A stretch of 64,000 bases of DNA. Source: Lacihabitans sp. CS3-21 (lineage in GTDB: Bacteria > Bacteroidota > Bacteroidia > Cytophagales > Spirosomataceae). The position numbers were made by a program, and so were the translations under genes. Below are positions 42,701 through 51,654 of this stretch, in pieces. The notes beneath the pieces were generated by a model. That model searched no databases and was not told the origin of the DNA. It was given only the letters and a program-made list of their open reading frames with translations. The DNA lies in assembly GCF_024343675.1 (NCBI RefSeq), contig NZ_RJUD01000105.1, forward strand, positions 1 through 64,000, in the 5' to 3' direction. Numbering within the stretch: position 1 is the first letter of the stretch; the number at the start of each line of letters is the position of its first letter.

Positions 42701-44496
42701 ACAGCGATTTCAGTGATGCCCAAGCTTCAGTTTTAGAATTCCCCTATTCGTCTTACAATACCACGATTGATAAAGCTATTTGGAATATAAAAGACAAAAA
42801 AATCACCATGGAAGGTGTATTGGAGAACTCAATATTCGCCTCCACACTTACCTCACAATATGGTCTTAAATTTAACGGAACTGCTGCCGTTTATGACATA
42901 GCAAATCTCAACCTTAAAATCTCTGGCGTCAATGAAATACACTCAGCAGATGCGGCCATCATACCCAATAAAGGACTTGTTGCAGTTAAAAAAGACGGAA
43001 TGCTAGAAGATTTCACCAATGCAAAAATCATTGCTGATACACTCAATAGATATCACAATTTGACAAAAGCCACGGTAAAAATAAATTCAAGAATATCATT
43101 TGCTGGAAATGCAGATTACCAATTTGTCAATGTAAGTGCCGATACTTTTAATATCAAATTGGGCAATTTTGAATTTGCTGAACTCGCTGCCGACGGCTCA
43201 TTATTGAGTTCAAAGGCCTCAAATAAGCTCTCGACGATAGCCAGAGCCAAAGTTTCTGAAAAAGATGGGGTCTATTTATCTCCAAAAATGCTTTATAAAG
43301 GAGAAATAACGATGTTGGCCCCATTTAAAAATCTATCATTGAATGGCCAAGTATTACCCGACTTGAAAAAATACCCAATGCTGGGTGGATCTTGGATTAA
43401 CTATAGCGGCAATAAATCAGAGGCGATTAGCATCAATGTAGATGAAACACTTAAAGACGGCGGAAAACCACTTCATGTAGGGTTACACCTAAAAAGCAAC
43501 GCCCAAATGGACGCCATTTATCCCACATTTTTATCTTCTAAAAAATCGGAAGATGACCTTGACGTAATGGCCGTTACAGGGATTTTCAAAAGAGACGAAC
43601 CAAACAAGAAATTTGTGGTGAGTTTGGCGGATGTGAATGCAATTGGCAATAAATATGAGTTTTATGATGAAAAAGGCATAATAGCTTTAGAAGGTAAATT
43701 TAACCTTCTGGGGTTACCTTCGAAAATATTTGAAACAGTGGGTATAGCCAATGTTTCGATGGATTCTATGAAATATCAGTTTTCTACGATGATGAAATTT
43801 GACTTTCCACTTTCAATACCGACTACACAAAAATTGGGTGGAAATATCGTAAAAGCCAATCTTGACGCAGGAAACAGTGATCCAGCCATAGAACCAGAAT
43901 CGCCCTATTTCCTTTCAAAACTTGCTCAATATATAGGATTCAAAGACGCCGAAGGCTATAAAAACAAAAGTTTAAAAGAACATCTTCCTTTGTTTAAAGA
44001 ATCTACAAAGTTCTTAAGTTCAATTGTGCTTTCAGATGTAAATCTCAAATGGAACCCAATAAGCAATGCCTATTATAGTATTGGGAAAATCGGAATCTCA
44101 AATATTGGAGATGTAGATATCAACGCCATGACCGAAGGCTATGTAGAAATAGCAAAAAGCCCACAAACAGGTGACGAAATCCATTTATTTTTTGAAATAT
44201 CACCGGCTAGCTGGTACTATTTTGTATATAGAAATGGCAGTATGGGCATAGTTTCTACCGATGAGGATATAAACAAAATTCTCAACGCTCCTTCGGCTGG
44301 AGGAAAAGAAAAGAAATCAGACGTTCAGTTTATGGATACTGCAGAAGCAGTAAAGTTTAGAAGACGTTTCTTACAAGTCTACAGAGGAATCAAAGAATCA
44401 GAGGTAGCCAAAAAGCCTTCAGAAAAAGCAAAACTTCCAAACGCACCAGCAACAAAAACTCCTACAAAAAAAGAAGAAGAAAAAGAGGGTTTCTAA
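39760..44496 (+). CDS. Very large exported protein of unknown function
   Basis: About 1,578 residues from the ATG that begins the signal peptide (MQYKSLFVLIIAISVFFSKVQAQ region). A helical N-terminal domain (to about residue 170) is followed by an acidic linker and then a long run of beta-rich segments with recurring Lys-Ile/Val and Asn-Gly turns, suggesting a repetitive beta structure. The C-terminus is Lys/Glu/Pro-rich. No enzyme motif and no T9SS C-terminal signal are seen. Adjacent to prmA and near porU-porV. A role in envelope biogenesis is conceivable but unproven. Confidence 0.75.
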   Translation: MQYKSLFVLIIAISVFFSKVQAQVLTLANEPEQFIVDFQKQMEKQLGSYAKAPMGDFSVFYKNTLDAKARTETVSLIQFLTKKGIKPLELLTAVNILQAYHKSGIDVNTLGTFTSYLRKTFEPQSQKNINEVILQLNNFFKNGNVYTSAFNKVRVVNGQYKFAFFDKKQDYFNPTLAVAADPNPKEAKEEDIGWGENEKVEEYDPWNDPKLNVNPEITLENEVIVKIPKIEGIHIVFENSDLVLLSPSDSIVINKTSGAYEFTNGVFVGQSGEIGWLAANENAKAILDKFYLKSQNGKLLADKVKMEHQNVLKKQIEGVLEIKLEKRQKNEISSYPRFKSYHNDADLVLKIPSYEYKGGYTLVGSRITTSSAFDNYTKLIANKNQKNTFVVIGRNLTITDSLITSDKVSFVTKFGNDSVSHPALRMEYDLKNNHLQLNKLQKSGFRTSMYSDTFHQVDIRCDAMSWDLAGGKMDFYIVSGKTEIPALFESFNYYNPERVRALSTASGFNPLIAAGNLYARKKVNAFTIEEMINITKKERFQVSNGMLIGHQMGFFDYDPYKNIYSLSRKGQHYFLSFNGKTDFDDLVLSSLASGNGSGNASINLESKALDIKGAQDFKLSDSLGISFVPTDQSMKIVGNKVFRFNGKIIVKNFKFYGDFEVEYENFLVKLKRIDSITFIPLESFKKGGKNEIGAHFAFGQTGTLYLNSPDNKSGRKKLAEYPKLNIPGGLTVTFNENGRLQKYEDNVVFKASSINIDSLNAVNPVFAGTFTPGNIFKSIPENLVVLPDSTMGIVHKAKIPYKLYGTESTIKAEAEIVLNKRGMKTSGEITHLAGKLKATEVKFFGDYLNAKGESGKIIETTNATSYFPEVAISEFQMFWSPSLDSMIVNSAKGFNFYAGSSILKGDIILKKNGLFGNGVLDRIDSDTKSENFKFNKSGYLANKATFNVKSAETGGKPVFSGKKVGVDFNIVKSIVNIASQNSDFSDAQASVLEFPYSSYNTTIDKAIWNIKDKKITMEGVLENSIFASTLTSQYGLKFNGTAAVYDIANLNLKISGVNEIHSADAAIIPNKGLVAVKKDGMLEDFTNAKIIADTLNRYHNLTKATVKINSRISFAGNADYQFVNVSADTFNIKLGNFEFAELAADGSLLSSKASNKLSTIARAKVSEKDGVYLSPKMLYKGEITMLAPFKNLSLNGQVLPDLKKYPMLGGSWINYSGNKSEAISINVDETLKDGGKPLHVGLHLKSNAQMDAIYPTFLSSKKSEDDLDVMAVTGIFKRDEPNKKFVVSLADVNAIGNKYEFYDEKGIIALEGKFNLLGLPSKIFETVGIANVSMDSMKYQFSTMMKFDFPLSIPTTQKLGGNIVKANLDAGNSDPAIEPESPYFLSKLAQYIGFKDAEGYKNKSLKEHLPLFKESTKFLSSIVLSDVNLKWNPISNAYYSIGKIGISNIGDVDINAMTEGYVEIAKSPQTGDEIHLFFEISPASWYYFVYRNGSMGIVSTDEDINKILNAPSAGGKEKKSDVQFMDTAEAVKFRRRFLQVYRGIKESEVAKKPSEKAKLPNAPATKTPTKKEEEKEGF

Positions 44497-45231
44497 GATT
44501 TGTCACAGTTTGTTATTTATAAAAATACAACTACTAATTTGGTATTTGTGTGTATACACATGACAAATACCTAGTATTTTCAAATCAAACACATTCATTC
44601 AAATACAAATTAGTCATAAAAATAATACAAGATTCTTCAAAATATAACGAAGTGTAAATTTTTATCAATTTTCATATAATTTATGAAAAAATGACAAAAA
44701 TAGGTTTGCAAAAACTGTTTTTACATGAATTTTTTGTCACTATTTAATAAAATAGGTTTAAAAATAGTGATTTTTAAAGAAATGAATACTGAATACATTT
44801 GACTATTTTCTTAAAATTTTCTCAAAATATTGAACAAAACAGATTTTTATTTTTATTATTTCAATATTATTTAAAATTAGTAATCTTTTTATTTAAAATA
44901 ATTTTTTAAATAAATTTCACCACATTAATATTGGTACATAAATATTAAAAAATTACAATATTTATAATTCTTCAAGTATTCATTTCCGACCGCAGAAGGT
45001 GAATATTTTAAAGGTTTCTTTTTTGGACACGACTTTATATAAGCGGTTTTCTAAGGCTCAATTGAGTCAGTACAACGACAATAAATTTATTAAGATTTAA
45101 AAATGGCGAAATCAAAATGATTTGGCCGATTAAAGACTTTGCCACCGAAGCTTAGCTTATCTAACACTGAGCGGTCGGAGTTTTGCATTCGCTATGGCGA
45201 TGGTGGCATTTATTATCTAAACTGTTAACCA
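44497..45231. other. Long AT-rich intergenic region upstream of susC
   Basis: No gene is seen in 735 bp. Two dyads stand out: GGTATTTGT (44541-44549) with ACAAATACC (44563-44571) around GTGTATACAC, and TCACTATTT (44737-44745) with AAATAGTGA (44762-44770). The first follows the large gene closely and may end its transcript. The last 200 bp before susC are less AT-rich and may be its leader; no TAnnTTTG box was found there. Confidence 0.6.
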
Positions 45232-48200
45232 ATGAAAAAGATGAAGAGAATTCTACGATTAAGTTTTATCCTTCTTTTCGCTCCAGTGCTGCTGATGGCA
45301 CAAGAAAAAAAGGTCACGGGCATCGTCAGCTCAGTGTCTGATGGCATTCTACCTGGCGTATCCGTATTAGTAAAAGGCACCAGCCAAGGTACCGTAACAG
45401 ACGCTCAAGGCAAGTTCTCTGTAACATTGACAAACCCCGATGCTGTTTTGGTTTTTAGTGCGATAGGTTTTACACCTATGGAAGTGGCAGTAAAATCGAA
45501 AACTACCCTCGACATTATGATGGAAACAGATTCTAAACTTCTAAACGAGGTAGTCGTTACTGCACTGGGTATTTCGAGAGAAAAAAAGTCGTTGGGCTTT
45601 TCACAACAAGAGGTGAAAGGCGAAAGTCTGACAGAATCGAGATCTACTAACGTAGCCAATGCCCTCTCAGGCAAAGTGGCAGGTGTGAGAATAAGTGCAA
45701 ATGGAGGCCCAGGAAGTGGCTCAACTATCCAAATCAGAGGTTCTTCTTCGGTTTCAGGCAATAACCAGCCCCTAATAGTAGTAGATGGAGTGCCTTTGCA
45801 ACAAGATCAAAACAAGCAATTTGGTGGAGGAATTTCAGAAATTAACCCTGACAATATAAAGGAAGTATCGGTATTAAAAGGACCTAATGCAGCTGCATTG
45901 TATGGTTCAAGAGCGGCAAACGGCGTAATCTTGATTACTACCAAAAACGGTGCAGGAACAAAAGGCCTAGGTATAGAATTCAATACAAACTATACCATGG
46001 AAAGACCGCTAGTAAAGCCTGATTTTCAGGACATTTACGGTGGTGGTAATGGATATAGGACTTGGTACTCAGATGGTTGGAGTGGCGTAATAGCACCAGA
46101 TGCTTACAGCCAATACGCCGCGGCTTATGGCTCAGTTTCGCCTGGTAAAACCACCGGAACTGATGGAACAGACGAAAGCTGGGGTGCACCGATGGACGGA
46201 CGCTTGGTTAGACAATGGTGGACAGGAAAAGATGTTGCTCCACTGACACCACAACCAAACAACTGGGATGAGTTCTGGGATACAGGTACCTCTGCTACCA
46301 ATTCGATAGCCCTATCAGGTGGAAACGACAAAGGGAGTTTCAGAATGAGTTATTCAAACCTTACCCAAAAAGGAATAGCGGCATTCAATGGTTTCAATAG
46401 AAATAACTTCAAATTGAATTCAGCCTATACTATCAACAAATTTTTATCAGTAAATACATCAGGAGAATACATCAAATCAGGAGGAAATAGAACATTTACT
46501 GGCGGAGATCAATTTATTTGGTCGCACAGACACGTTTCTTGGGATCAGTTAGCTAATTGGAGAGATTACACTGGCGTACATATTCAGAGAGCAGTTGCTG
46601 GTAAACTTCCTGATACTGATCCACCAAACTGGCAACATACATTCTTCACTAACCCATTCTATTTGAACGAGTTACTGCCTAACATCAATGACAAAGATAG
46701 AATTTTGGGTAATATTTCATTGAGCATAAAAATCAATGAACACCTCAAGGCTTTGGTAAGAACGGGTACTGACATGTGGACAGATACCCGAACAAACATC
46801 GTAAACTTTGAAAGAGTTAGAAACGGAAACAAAACGCCGGGAAGATATTCAGAAGAAGTGTTGAGAAGTCAAGAAACCAATCATGATTTCCTTTTGACAT
46901 ACGATAGAATGTTTGGTAAAAACTTCTCTTTGGTAGCTTCGGCAGGTGGAGCTCAGAGAACCAATTTCTACAAAAGAAACTTTACGAACGTAGCAGAATT
47001 GGTAGTGGATGGCGTTTATAACCTTGGAAACTCTAACCCAAGCCAAAACACTGTAGCGAGTACAATCACTGAATCTGAAGTTCAGAGTGTTTATGCTTCT
47101 TCGCAGTTTGGATACAAAAATGCTTTGTTCCTAGATGTAACGGCACGTAACGATTGGTCAAGCACTTTACCTTCTATTGACAGATCATATTTTTATCCTT
47201 CGGTATCAGGAAGTGCTGTTCTTACAGATTTGCTTTCTATCTCGAATCCAATTTTGTCTTATGGAAAAGTGAGAGCTTCTTGGGCACAAGTAGGAAATGA
47301 CGCCGATCCTTATCAGCTAGCACAAACATTCAGAGCAGCTGGATCATGGAACGGTAGTGTTCCGCAGTATTTCGAAAATCTTACGATTTCAAACTCCACG
47401 CTTAAACCTGAAATAACGACAGGAATTGAATTTGGTTTAGATTTGAAATTCTTAAAAAACAGATTATCACTAGATGCAACTTACTATGACCAAACCACTA
47501 AAAACCAAATACTTGGTGTAGAAATATCAAAAGCCAGTGGATATGACAAGCGTATTTTGAATGCTGGTAAAATATCTAACAAAGGAGTAGAAATCTCACT
47601 TTCAGGCTCACCTTTGAGTGCAAGCAGCAAACTGAAATGGGAGATTGGCCTAAACTATGCAAGAAACAGAAACTTGGTAGAAGAACTTGCAGAAGGCTTA
47701 GACACTTACACTTTACAAGAAAGAAGAGGACTAATTTCAATAGCCAAAGTTGGCCAACCTTATGGTACTTTGTTCGGAATCGGATTTGTTCATTCTCCTG
47801 ATGGTCAGGTTGTTTACAGCAACGGCTTACCAGTTGTAGACAATACACCAAAAATATTGGGTAATGTACAACCTAAATGGACTGGAGGTTTGAGCAACTC
47901 ATTCACTTACAAAAGATTTGTATTAAGTGCATTGCTAGATGCCAAAGTAGGTGGCGATTTGTTTGACGAAGGAACAGGTACAGCAAGATGGACTGGCCAA
48001 TATGAAGAAACAGCAATTGGTAGAGAAGAAGGGGTAATAGGTACAGGTGTGATGAACATTGGAACCGCCGAAAACCCAAGCTACGTAGCCAACGATGTTG
48101 TAGTAGCTGCCAACCAATTGTACGGTTTCAATAACCCAAGAAGATACCATGAAGCATCTATTTACGATGGTACTTATGTGAAATTGAGAGAGATGTCATT

Positions 48201-48411
48201 TGGCTATAAAATTCCTGAGAGACTTTCTCAAAAACTTAAAATCCAAAGTGCTAAATTCTCAATTGTGGGAAGAAACCTAGCCATTCTTTTCAAAAACACT
48301 CCTCATATCGACCCAGAAGTGGATAGATTCGGAGGTAACTCACAAGGATTTGCATATGGCGAATTGCCGAATTCTAGAAGCTTAGGTTTCAATCTAAATC
48401 TTGGTTTTTAA
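45232..48411 (+). CDS. SusC/RagA family TonB-linked outer membrane receptor
   Basis: A 1,059-residue TonB-dependent importer. After the signal peptide (ending LLMAQ) comes a carboxypeptidase-like domain (GIVSSVSDGILPGVSVLVKG), then the plug with the SusC hallmark LNEVVVTALGISREKKSLGF and GVILITTKNG, and a beta-barrel ending in the aromatic NLNLGF. SusC forms the channel under a SusD lid. The substrate cannot be read from it. The downstream genes point away from a classical glycan locus. Confidence 0.95.
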   Translation: MKKMKRILRLSFILLFAPVLLMAQEKKVTGIVSSVSDGILPGVSVLVKGTSQGTVTDAQGKFSVTLTNPDAVLVFSAIGFTPMEVAVKSKTTLDIMMETDSKLLNEVVVTALGISREKKSLGFSQQEVKGESLTESRSTNVANALSGKVAGVRISANGGPGSGSTIQIRGSSSVSGNNQPLIVVDGVPLQQDQNKQFGGGISEINPDNIKEVSVLKGPNAAALYGSRAANGVILITTKNGAGTKGLGIEFNTNYTMERPLVKPDFQDIYGGGNGYRTWYSDGWSGVIAPDAYSQYAAAYGSVSPGKTTGTDGTDESWGAPMDGRLVRQWWTGKDVAPLTPQPNNWDEFWDTGTSATNSIALSGGNDKGSFRMSYSNLTQKGIAAFNGFNRNNFKLNSAYTINKFLSVNTSGEYIKSGGNRTFTGGDQFIWSHRHVSWDQLANWRDYTGVHIQRAVAGKLPDTDPPNWQHTFFTNPFYLNELLPNINDKDRILGNISLSIKINEHLKALVRTGTDMWTDTRTNIVNFERVRNGNKTPGRYSEEVLRSQETNHDFLLTYDRMFGKNFSLVASAGGAQRTNFYKRNFTNVAELVVDGVYNLGNSNPSQNTVASTITESEVQSVYASSQFGYKNALFLDVTARNDWSSTLPSIDRSYFYPSVSGSAVLTDLLSISNPILSYGKVRASWAQVGNDADPYQLAQTFRAAGSWNGSVPQYFENLTISNSTLKPEITTGIEFGLDLKFLKNRLSLDATYYDQTTKNQILGVEISKASGYDKRILNAGKISNKGVEISLSGSPLSASSKLKWEIGLNYARNRNLVEELAEGLDTYTLQERRGLISIAKVGQPYGTLFGIGFVHSPDGQVVYSNGLPVVDNTPKILGNVQPKWTGGLSNSFTYKRFVLSALLDAKVGGDLFDEGTGTARWTGQYEETAIGREEGVIGTGVMNIGTAENPSYVANDVVVAANQLYGFNNPRRYHEASIYDGTYVKLREMSFGYKIPERLSQKLKIQSAKFSIVGRNLAILFKNTPHIDPEVDRFGGNSQGFAYGELPNSRSLGFNLNLGF

Positions 48412-48431
48412 TCAATTAAAATTTCAGAATT

Positions 48432-49889
48432 ATGAAAAATAAAAGTTTGATATTCCTGGGCGTGTTTTGCTTGAGTATTTTCTCTTGCACCGATGGTTTC
48501 GACGAAATGAACACCGACCCCAACAACCCAACAAACATCAGCCCACAGTATTTATTGCCCTTTGCTATCGAAAGAACAGTGGATCGTTACTGGGGTGGCA
48601 ATGCCCGTTTTGAAAGATTAAATATTGACGGAGCTATGCTTTGGGTACAGCAGTTATCTCGCAATATTTACTCCAACGAAGGTGACAATTACGGTATAAC
48701 GCCTACTTTTTACAACAATACTTGGAAGTCTTTCTACACAGACGGACTTGTAAATTTCCAAAGAATTGTTGAGCAGTCTAAAGCAGACGGAAATCTTCCA
48801 AACACCAATTATGAAGGCATAGCATTGGTAATGCGTTCATGGACGTTTTCACTTTTGACAGATCTTTACGGACCAATTCCTTATAAAGAAGCCATAAAAG
48901 GTTCGGCTTCTGAGCCTGTCTACAATCCTTCTTTTGATAGCATGGATGTGGTTTACTCTGGCCTTTTGGCGGACTTGAAAGAGGCGAATGAAAAGTTAAA
49001 AGTAGGTGGACCAGCTGTTTCAGGAGATATCCTATACAATGGAGACATTTTAAAATGGAAGAAATTTGCAAATTCATTGAGAGTAAGATTGGCCAATAGG
49101 CAAGCCGCCAAAAAATCAGCTGAATCTAAAGCAGTTTTAGCAGAAATTCTTGGAAATGCCTCTACTTACCCAATTTTCACTTCTAATGATGACAATGCGG
49201 TTTTAAAAAACACGGATTCTCGTCCCTCAAACAACGAATTCAACGAGGTAATGATTGTAGGTGGAAGAACAGACTGGAACTTAAGCAAGACTATCGTAGA
49301 TAAACTATTGGCTCTGAAAGATACGAGATTAGCCGTATTCGGTACCCCTGTTAAAGGTATTTACGAAGGAATTCCAAACGGTTTGCCAGATGCTATCGCC
49401 ACCACTTATTTGAGTTCTGCGGCTACTTTGGGCAACTATTTTACCAAAGCAAGTGCTCCAAGTGTATTGATGACTTTCAGCGAACTTCAATTAGACTTAG
49501 CAGAGGCAGCTATCGATGGAGACATAACTGGTAGTGCAGATGAATACTTCAAAAAAGGTATCAACGCATCATTTACTCAGTTTGGAGCTACCATTCCTGC
49601 CGATTATTTCACGACGGTTGGAGTGGTGAGCAAAGAAAAAATATTAGATCAAAAATGGATTGCATTGTTTGGACAAGGCGTAGAGGCTTGGACAGAATAT
49701 CGAAGAACTGGCTATCCAGTGTTGCCGGCCAAAGACCCAAGAGCTGTGTTTGAAAACAACGGTATAATTCCAACGCGTTTGCCTTATCCTACTACTGAAT
49801 ACTCATTGAACAAAACCAAACTAGATGCAGGTATAAGTTTGATTGGTAAAGATGATATGCAAGCAAAACTTTGGTGGTCAGAAAAATAA
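48432..49889 (+). CDS. SusD/RagB family surface lipoprotein
   Basis: A 485-residue surface lipoprotein (lipobox IFSC, Cys19) that binds substrate and caps the SusC channel. FDEMNTDPNNPT at the mature N-terminus, the TPR-like helices, KEKILDQKWIALFGQGVEAW and the C-terminal PRLPYPTTEY-type segment are typical of the SusD-like (SusD/RagB) class. It follows susC by 20 bp. Confidence 0.94.
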   Translation: MKNKSLIFLGVFCLSIFSCTDGFDEMNTDPNNPTNISPQYLLPFAIERTVDRYWGGNARFERLNIDGAMLWVQQLSRNIYSNEGDNYGITPTFYNNTWKSFYTDGLVNFQRIVEQSKADGNLPNTNYEGIALVMRSWTFSLLTDLYGPIPYKEAIKGSASEPVYNPSFDSMDVVYSGLLADLKEANEKLKVGGPAVSGDILYNGDILKWKKFANSLRVRLANRQAAKKSAESKAVLAEILGNASTYPIFTSNDDNAVLKNTDSRPSNNEFNEVMIVGGRTDWNLSKTIVDKLLALKDTRLAVFGTPVKGIYEGIPNGLPDAIATTYLSSAATLGNYFTKASAPSVLMTFSELQLDLAEAAIDGDITGSADEYFKKGINASFTQFGATIPADYFTTVGVVSKEKILDQKWIALFGQGVEAWTEYRRTGYPVLPAKDPRAVFENNGIIPTRLPYPTTEYSLNKTKLDAGISLIGKDDMQAKLWWSEK

Positions 49890-49902
49890 AACATAAAAAA
49901 TC

Positions 49903-50376
49903 ATGAAGAAATTAATAAATATATTCGTAATAGCACTTTTGGGAGCGGGTTTCGCTTCATGTGAAAAAGCTGATCCATTTGTGGCCAGAGTCGTATCGCC
50001 AGTACTTTTATTGGTGCAAGGCAGCGACGGAGTACTTTCAAACGGAATGACAACCGAACCAACGGTACCTTCATTAATAGCTGCAGACGCAAGTGTTGCT
50101 CTAAAAGTTTTAGAATTGGACAAATCCGGAATTCTTGACTACAAAGTTGGCATAGATTCTTTGCCAGTTTCAGGAGTAAAAATCACTTTTAAACTTCGTA
50201 CAGGTGCTGTATTAAAGGAAGTCTCCACTGACACCAAAGGTGTTGCTACTTTGAGCACTACGTGGGCATCTTTAGGCATAACTGCTCCTAAAGCAGGGTC
50301 ATCAGTTAAACTAACAGCAACTGGGATTTATAAGGACGTCACTTTTTCTAAATATTTCATAATAAGCGGTAAATAA
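49903..50376 (+). CDS. Small lipoprotein of the SusCD operon
   Basis: A 157-residue lipoprotein (lipobox FASC, Cys20). The mature part looks like one immunoglobulin-like beta domain: SGVKITFKLRTGAVLKEVST followed by DTKGVATLSTTW and a final VTFSKYFIISGK. No enzymatic motif is seen. It lies 13 bp after susD and 21 bp before the aminotransferase gene, so it may be an accessory binding protein for the same substrate. The Ig-like assignment is by pattern only. Confidence 0.7.
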   Translation: MKKLINIFVIALLGAGFASCEKADPFVARVVSPVLLLVQGSDGVLSNGMTTEPTVPSLIAADASVALKVLELDKSGILDYKVGIDSLPVSGVKITFKLRTGAVLKEVSTDTKGVATLSTTWASLGITAPKAGSSVKLTATGIYKDVTFSKYFIISGK

Positions 50377-50397
50377 TAAACTTTAAATAACAAAACA

Positions 50398-51573
50398 ATG
50401 ATGAACAGACGTAATTTATTAAAAAATGGATTGTTAACTTTGGGTGGATTGGGCATAGCTCCACACCTTATGCAAGGTGCATTTGCAGCCACAACTTTGA
50501 AGGTAGACGCCAAAAATAGACTTATCTATAGCCCTTTTATGCGTGAGCATTTTCTTGATGAATCTCTTACCCCTCCTATAATAAAAGCCAAACTAAATGC
50601 CAACGAAAACCCTTACGGACCTCCTATGAGTGCTCAAAATGCCATAAAGGAGTCCGTGGCGGGTGGCAACCGTTATGCTTGGAAAGAAATGTCAGACTTG
50701 GTTTCGAAAATCTCTAAAAAAGAAGGTGTTCCTGTGGATCACATCATGATGGGACCTGGCTCTTCGGATTTATTAGAAAAAGTAGCCATTGTGCTATTTA
50801 TGAATGGAGGAAACATCGTTTCTGCTGACCCAACTTACATGTCACTTATCAGAGTGGCGGAGTCAGTAGGAGCTACATGGAAAGCCGTACCATGTAAAAA
50901 AGACTGGTCACATGACCTCAAAGCCATGGAGGCGGCAATAGACAAAGATACCAAGTTGGTTTATATCTGTAACCCAAATAACCCAACGGGTAGTCTGACT
51001 TCAGGAAAAGAATTGATCGATTTCTGTTCACGAGTATCTGAAAAAGTGCCGATCTTCATAGACGAAGCTTACTTAGAATTAGCTGCTGGTCAAACAGAGT
51101 CAATGGTTTCATTGTTGAGCCAAAAGAAAAACGTAATCATCGCTCGTACTTTCTCAAAAGTTATGGGCATGGCAGGTATCAGAGTAGGTTACGTTGCAGC
51201 TTTACCAAGTTTCTTGGACTCTATCAACAAAATTACTAGAGGTGGAATGGGGATTTCATTGACATCTATTTTAGGTGCAACTGCTGCCATTGACGACAAA
51301 GAATTCCAAGACATGAGTATCAAACTCAATGCCGAAGCTAAGGAATATGTTTACGGTGAGCTTACCAAAATGGGCTATACATACATACCATCTTATACCA
51401 ATTTCATTCTTTTCCCAATAAAAATGAACGGAAAAGAAATGCTTAAAAAGATGGCAGATAAAGGTGTAGGTGTACGTTCGTTTGACATCCAAAACCAAAC
51501 CTACTGTAGAGTAAGTATTGGCACAATGGAGGAAATGAAGATGTTCACCAAAGGATTTGCTGAATTGAGTTAA
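50398..51573 (+). CDS. Tat-exported PLP-dependent aminotransferase (HisC-like)
   Basis: A fold-type I aminotransferase of 391 residues with an N-terminal twin-arginine signal (MMNRRNLLKNGLLTLGGLG, cut near AFAA). The catalytic core is intact: LNANENPYGPP, GPGSSDLLEKV, CNPNNPTGSL, IDEAYLELA and the PLP lysine in ARTFSKVMGMAG. It most resembles histidinol-phosphate aminotransferases. Tat export is suited to a folded, cofactor-loaded enzyme, so it probably works in the periplasm. It is the fourth gene of the SusCD operon, suggesting an amino compound as substrate. Confidence 0.88.
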   Translation: MMNRRNLLKNGLLTLGGLGIAPHLMQGAFAATTLKVDAKNRLIYSPFMREHFLDESLTPPIIKAKLNANENPYGPPMSAQNAIKESVAGGNRYAWKEMSDLVSKISKKEGVPVDHIMMGPGSSDLLEKVAIVLFMNGGNIVSADPTYMSLIRVAESVGATWKAVPCKKDWSHDLKAMEAAIDKDTKLVYICNPNNPTGSLTSGKELIDFCSRVSEKVPIFIDEAYLELAAGQTESMVSLLSQKKNVIIARTFSKVMGMAGIRVGYVAALPSFLDSINKITRGGMGISLTSILGATAAIDDKEFQDMSIKLNAEAKEYVYGELTKMGYTYIPSYTNFILFPIKMNGKEMLKKMADKGVGVRSFDIQNQTYCRVSIGTMEEMKMFTKGFAELS

Positions 51574-51654
51574 CCCTATCTTATAAAATAAATATTCGAG
51601 CTGTGACTTTTGTTGCAGCTCGATTTTTCAACAACACTCTTAAGACTTTCAGTG

